Shown here one piece after another: positions 61,510-64,000 of a DNA stretch of 64,000 nucleotides. The stretch covers positions 62,001 to 126,000 of the forward strand of contig NZ_JAAGBB010000013.1 of the NCBI RefSeq assembly GCF_018129085.1, written 5' to 3'. Every line of letters starts with the position of its first letter. Position 1 is the stretch's first letter. Position numbers and translations under genes: made by a program. The stretch comes from Plastoroseomonas hellenica. GTDB taxonomy: Bacteria > Pseudomonadota > Alphaproteobacteria > Acetobacterales > Acetobacteraceae. The notes under the pieces are model-generated. The model was not told the DNA's origin, made no database searches, and saw only the letters and a program-made list of their open reading frames with translations.

Positions 61510-62646
61510 ATGCTCGATGAGCTGGACGAGGCCGCGCGCGATGCGGTCGCATCCTTTGCCTGGGCCCCCGCCTGGGCGGTCAGCACCGTGCTGCTGGTTT
61601 TGGCAGTCGCGATGGCCTGGTTCCTCCATTCCGCGCTGTACCGGGTCCTCACCCGACTGGTGCGTGATCAGTCACTTTTCCTGCGTTCCCTGGTGTCCCG
61701 GTCGGAAGGGTTGGTGCGGTTCGCCATCATCATCATGGCGGTATCGACCGTGGCCGGCTTCGCGCCCCTGACCCAGCGCCAGACCGGCATCCTGCGGCAG
61801 GTCCTGGCCATCGGATTCATCTGCCTGCTCGGATGGGTCGCCCGCTCGGCGCTCAACATCTGGTCGGTGGTGCATCTGCGGCGCTTCAAGCTCGATTCCG
61901 AGGACAACCTGCTCGCCCGCAAGCACACGACCCAGTTCCGCATCCTGCAACGGGTCGGATCCTTCCTGATCCTGACCATCACTGTCGCGGCCGCGCTCAT
62001 GACCGTCGACAGCGTCCGTCAGTATGGCGTCAGCCTGCTCGCCTCCGCGGGCGCTGCCGGCCTGGTCGTCGGCCTGGCGCTGCAACCTTTGCTGAAGAAT
62101 GTGATGGCCGGCATCCAGCTCGCCATCACCCAGCCCATCCGCCTCGAGGATGCGGTCATCGTCGAGAATGAATGGGGCAATGTGGAGGAGATCGCGACGA
62201 CCTATGTCGTCGTGCGGCTCTGGGACTGGCGGCGGATGGTGCTGCCGCTCAGCTACTTCATCGAGAAGCCGTTCCAGAACTGGACGCGCGAGAGCTCGTC
62301 GCTGCTGGGCAGCGTCAGCATCCATCTCGACTACACCGCGCCGGTCGAGGCGATGCGCCGCAAGCTGGAGGAGATCGTCGAGCAGTCGGCGCTGTGGGAT
62401 CGGCAGGTGGCCGTGCTGCAGGTGGTGGAGTTCCGGCAGGACACGATGGAGGTCCGCATGCTGGTCAGCGCCAGCAATGCCGGCCGCGCTTTCGACCTGC
62501 GCTGCGAGGTGCGCGAGACGATGATCGCCTGGCTTCAGGCCGAGCATCCGGGGGCCCTGCCGCGCCGGCGCACCGAGGTCGCATCCCTGCCCGAAGGCGG
62601 GCAGATCCTCCCGGAACGGCGCGGCCTTCAGGCGGCGGGGGGCTGA
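61510..62646 (+). CDS. MscS-family mechanosensitive ion channel
   Basis: A 378-aa inner-membrane channel that opens under membrane tension. About four or five N-terminal helices run from residues 15 to 200. The pore-lining TM3 region reads LLASAGAAGLVVGLALQPLL, followed by KNVMAGIQLAITQPIRLEDA and the beta-domain start VENEWGNVEEIATTYV. The C-terminal cytosolic domain begins near NWTRESSSLLGSVSIHLDY. Its end overlaps the convergent small membrane-protein gene by 19 bp. Confidence 0.94.
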   Translation: MLDELDEAARDAVASFAWAPAWAVSTVLLVLAVAMAWFLHSALYRVLTRLVRDQSLFLRSLVSRSEGLVRFAIIIMAVSTVAGFAPLTQRQTGILRQVLAIGFICLLGWVARSALNIWSVVHLRRFKLDSEDNLLARKHTTQFRILQRVGSFLILTITVAAALMTVDSVRQYGVSLLASAGAAGLVVGLALQPLLKNVMAGIQLAITQPIRLEDAVIVENEWGNVEEIATTYVVVRLWDWRRMVLPLSYFIEKPFQNWTRESSSLLGSVSIHLDYTAPVEAMRRKLEEIVEQSALWDRQVAVLQVVEFRQDTMEVRMLVSASNAGRAFDLRCEVRETMIAWLQAEHPGALPRRRTEVASLPEGGQILPERRGLQAAGG

Positions 62647-62816
62647 CGCGGCCGGGCCCGCGTCCGGCAATAGCCGAGCAGCCCTGCCGCCGGCGGCAAG
62701 CCCGCGAGCAGCAGGGCTGGCAGCATCCACCAGCCATCCAGGACCATCACGCCCACCAGGCCGAGCGTGGCCGCCAGCGCCATCAGAGTCGCGGTGCGCT
62801 GGGGATGTGTGTTCAC
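62628..62816 (-). CDS. Small two-helix membrane protein
   Basis: A 62-aa protein with two hydrophobic helices (about 10-26 and 31-47: LMALAATLGLVGVMVL and MLPALLLAGLPPAAGLLGY) and a basic tail. The start is GTG 62816, overlapping the PepSY-protein stop as GTGA, which supports a real coupled gene. I do not recognise the family. Small membrane proteins commonly follow PepSY/TonB-receptor genes in iron-uptake operons. Its 3' end overlaps the MscS gene on the other strand. Confidence 0.6.
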   Translation of the reverse strand: MNTHPQRTATLMALAATLGLVGVMVLDGWWMLPALLLAGLPPAAGLLGYCRTRARPRQPPAA

Positions 62817-63967
62817 GCGGCGATCCCTCGTCGCCGCCGCCACCAGAGCCAGGCGCCGTTGCCGGTGATGAACAGCGTCGCCCAGGCGCTGGCGAACCAG
62901 AAGATCTTCAGCGCCAGCCCGCCATAGTCGCCGAAATGCAGCGGTCCGGACAGCACCACCAGCTTGAGGTAGAGCGGCAGCGGCCGCGCCGCCGCGACCG
63001 TCGCGGTCTCCGCATCCACCAGCACGACATCGAACAGCGCCTTGTCATAGCGATGCGCGCCATACATCAGGAAGGTGTAGTGACGCGGGCTGGAAAGCTC
63101 GGTCCCCGGCCAGATCGCGAAGTTCAGCGCGGCGCCCGGCATGGCGCGCCGCGCCGCCTCCGCCGCGATGTCGACCGAGACCGGCGTGGTGACCGGGGCA
63201 TCCGCATGGCCGGCCATCTCGCGCAGCTCGGTGTCCTGCCAGACATGCAGCAGGATATGGCCGGCGGCGAGGCTGATCCCGGTCACCGTCACCAGCACGG
63301 CCCAGCCCAGCACGACCACCCCGACGAGGTTGTGCAGATCGAGCTGGACGATGCGCGCGCCGCGCCCGTGCCGGACCGTGCCGAAGGCGAGCCGCCGTAC
63401 ATAGGGGGCATGCACGATCACGCCGGTGATGAGCGAGATCAGCACCAGGAGCGCGATGATGCCGCCGAAGATCTCGCCCGCTACGCCGGCGAACCAGCGC
63501 GCATGCAGCTCCAGCAGGAAGCCGGTCAGGGTCTTCTCCGGATTGGAGAAGGGCATCGGGGCCGCGGTCGCGCGGTCGAGCAGCACGGGCTGGCTGGCTT
63601 CGAATTCCGCCGCACCCGGCGGCCGCAGGCCGATGATCGCGCGATCCGGCGCCTCCACCGGCAGCCAGGCCGACATCGGCTCCAGTCCTGGCCGCTGCCG
63701 CTGCGCGGCCTCGACCAGTGCCGCCAGACTCTGCGGCGCCCCGGCGGCATCGCCGAGCGCGGGCTGGTCACCCAGCAGGACCGCGACCTCATCCTTGAAG
63801 ATCAGGATGCTGCCGGTCAGGCAGAGGATCAGGAAGAAGGGCGTCGCGATCAGCCCGGTCCAGCGATGCAGCCACAGGCAGAGGCGGAAGCCGCGCGAGG
63901 CGGCGGGCGAAGCCGTGCCCGGCGCGGCGCGTGTTGCCGCGCCGGCCAGACCGGGCGTCGCATCCAT
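62813..63967 (-). CDS. PepSY-associated membrane protein (siderophore reductase-like)
   Basis: A 384-aa inner-membrane protein with four helices: about 32-55 (WLHRWTGLIATPFFLILCLTG), 165-187, 210-235 and 340-365, plus large periplasmic PepSY segments. LHRWTG, DLHNLVG and PLHFGDYGG carry histidines that probably bind heme, as in FpvG/FoxB-type ferrisiderophore reductases. ATG 63967 overlaps the upstream stop as TGATG; GTG 63970 is an alternative. It follows the end of a TonB-receptor-like gene, which supports a role in periplasmic iron release. Confidence 0.9.
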   Translation of the reverse strand: MDATPGLAGAATRAAPGTASPAASRGFRLCLWLHRWTGLIATPFFLILCLTGSILIFKDEVAVLLGDQPALGDAAGAPQSLAALVEAAQRQRPGLEPMSAWLPVEAPDRAIIGLRPPGAAEFEASQPVLLDRATAAPMPFSNPEKTLTGFLLELHARWFAGVAGEIFGGIIALLVLISLITGVIVHAPYVRRLAFGTVRHGRGARIVQLDLHNLVGVVVLGWAVLVTVTGISLAAGHILLHVWQDTELREMAGHADAPVTTPVSVDIAAEAARRAMPGAALNFAIWPGTELSSPRHYTFLMYGAHRYDKALFDVVLVDAETATVAAARPLPLYLKLVVLSGPLHFGDYGGLALKIFWFASAWATLFITGNGAWLWWRRRRGIAA

Positions 63968-64000
63968 CACCAGCGGTACCCGAGCGAGACCAGCACCAGG
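63967..64000 (-). CDS. C-terminal end of a probable TonB-dependent receptor (5' cut by window edge)
   Basis: Only eleven codons are visible: LVLVSLGYRW then TGA. The alternating hydrophobic pattern ending in an aromatic residue is the usual last beta-strand of an outer-membrane receptor. The overlap with the PepSY gene supports a ferrisiderophore receptor. The sample is too short for certainty. Confidence 0.55.
   Translation of the reverse strand, partial: LVLVSLGYRW

Noticed and set aside
1-64000. rRNA, tRNA or intact transposase genes
   Set aside because: None was recognised by eye in any region. Only the 159-bp MITE-like element suggests mobility.

Overview
The window is GC-rich, densely coded chromosomal DNA from an alphaproteobacterium. 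An Acetobacteraceae (Roseomonas-like) host is my inference. It rests on the base composition, on five orphan Bug/TctC solute-binding proteins in 64 kb, on an AapJ-like amino-acid binding protein and on many small catabolic operons, each with its own regulator. I see no rRNA or tRNA gene, CRISPR array, prophage or intact transposase.

Layout. 1-2618 (-): VOC protein, GST and Bug protein (cut by the window edge), divergent from a GntR regulator. 2777-10945 (+): GntR, D-2-hydroxyacid dehydrogenase, RidA, aminotransferase, ThDP enzyme, D-amino-acid dehydrogenase-like flavoprotein, amino-acid binding protein and Asp/Glu racemase, which together look like an amino-acid catabolic pathway. 10968-15151 (-): a complete carbohydrate-type ABC importer. 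15341-19378 (+): quinone-oxidoreductase-like dehydrogenase, hotdog thioesterase, acyl-CoA ligase, then a Bug gene with a near-perfect palindromic operator.

19789-26186 (+) is the most unusual part. Five tightly packed genes encode an unrecognised lipoprotein, an astacin-like metzincin, two different metacaspase-type proteins (both exported or membrane-anchored) and a DUF4956 membrane protein. I propose it as an undescribed cell-envelope protease module.

26383-32469 (-): LLM monooxygenase, a 159-bp MITE-like element, an enolase-superfamily enzyme, an amidase remnant, a Bug protein, CaiB-type CoA-transferase and HAD dehalogenase. The last group is divergent from a LysR regulator, which is followed by an intact amidase (32559-35066, +). 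The convergent gap at 35067-35240 is filled by an array of seven hairpins. 35241-41708 (-): hyuA, hyuB, PuuB-like oxidase and Bug, divergent from a LysR gene. 42732-49291 (-): CocE/NonD hydrolase, family-5 binding protein, GAF protein, Bug and a gamma-glutamyltransferase-like enzyme, divergent from another LysR gene. Together these two operons suggest uptake and breakdown of peptides and gamma-glutamyl/5-oxoproline compounds.

50372-64000: M29 aminopeptidase, a small unknown protein, a di-heme RoxA-like cytochrome lipoprotein, an IclR regulator divergent from a tricarballylate-dehydrogenase-like flavoprotein and a LivK-type binding protein, a GlxA-type regulator divergent from a cyanamide-hydratase-like HD protein, a PQQ sorbosone-dehydrogenase-like lipoprotein, an MscS channel, and the end of an iron-uptake-like operon (TonB receptor C-terminus, PepSY membrane protein, small membrane protein).
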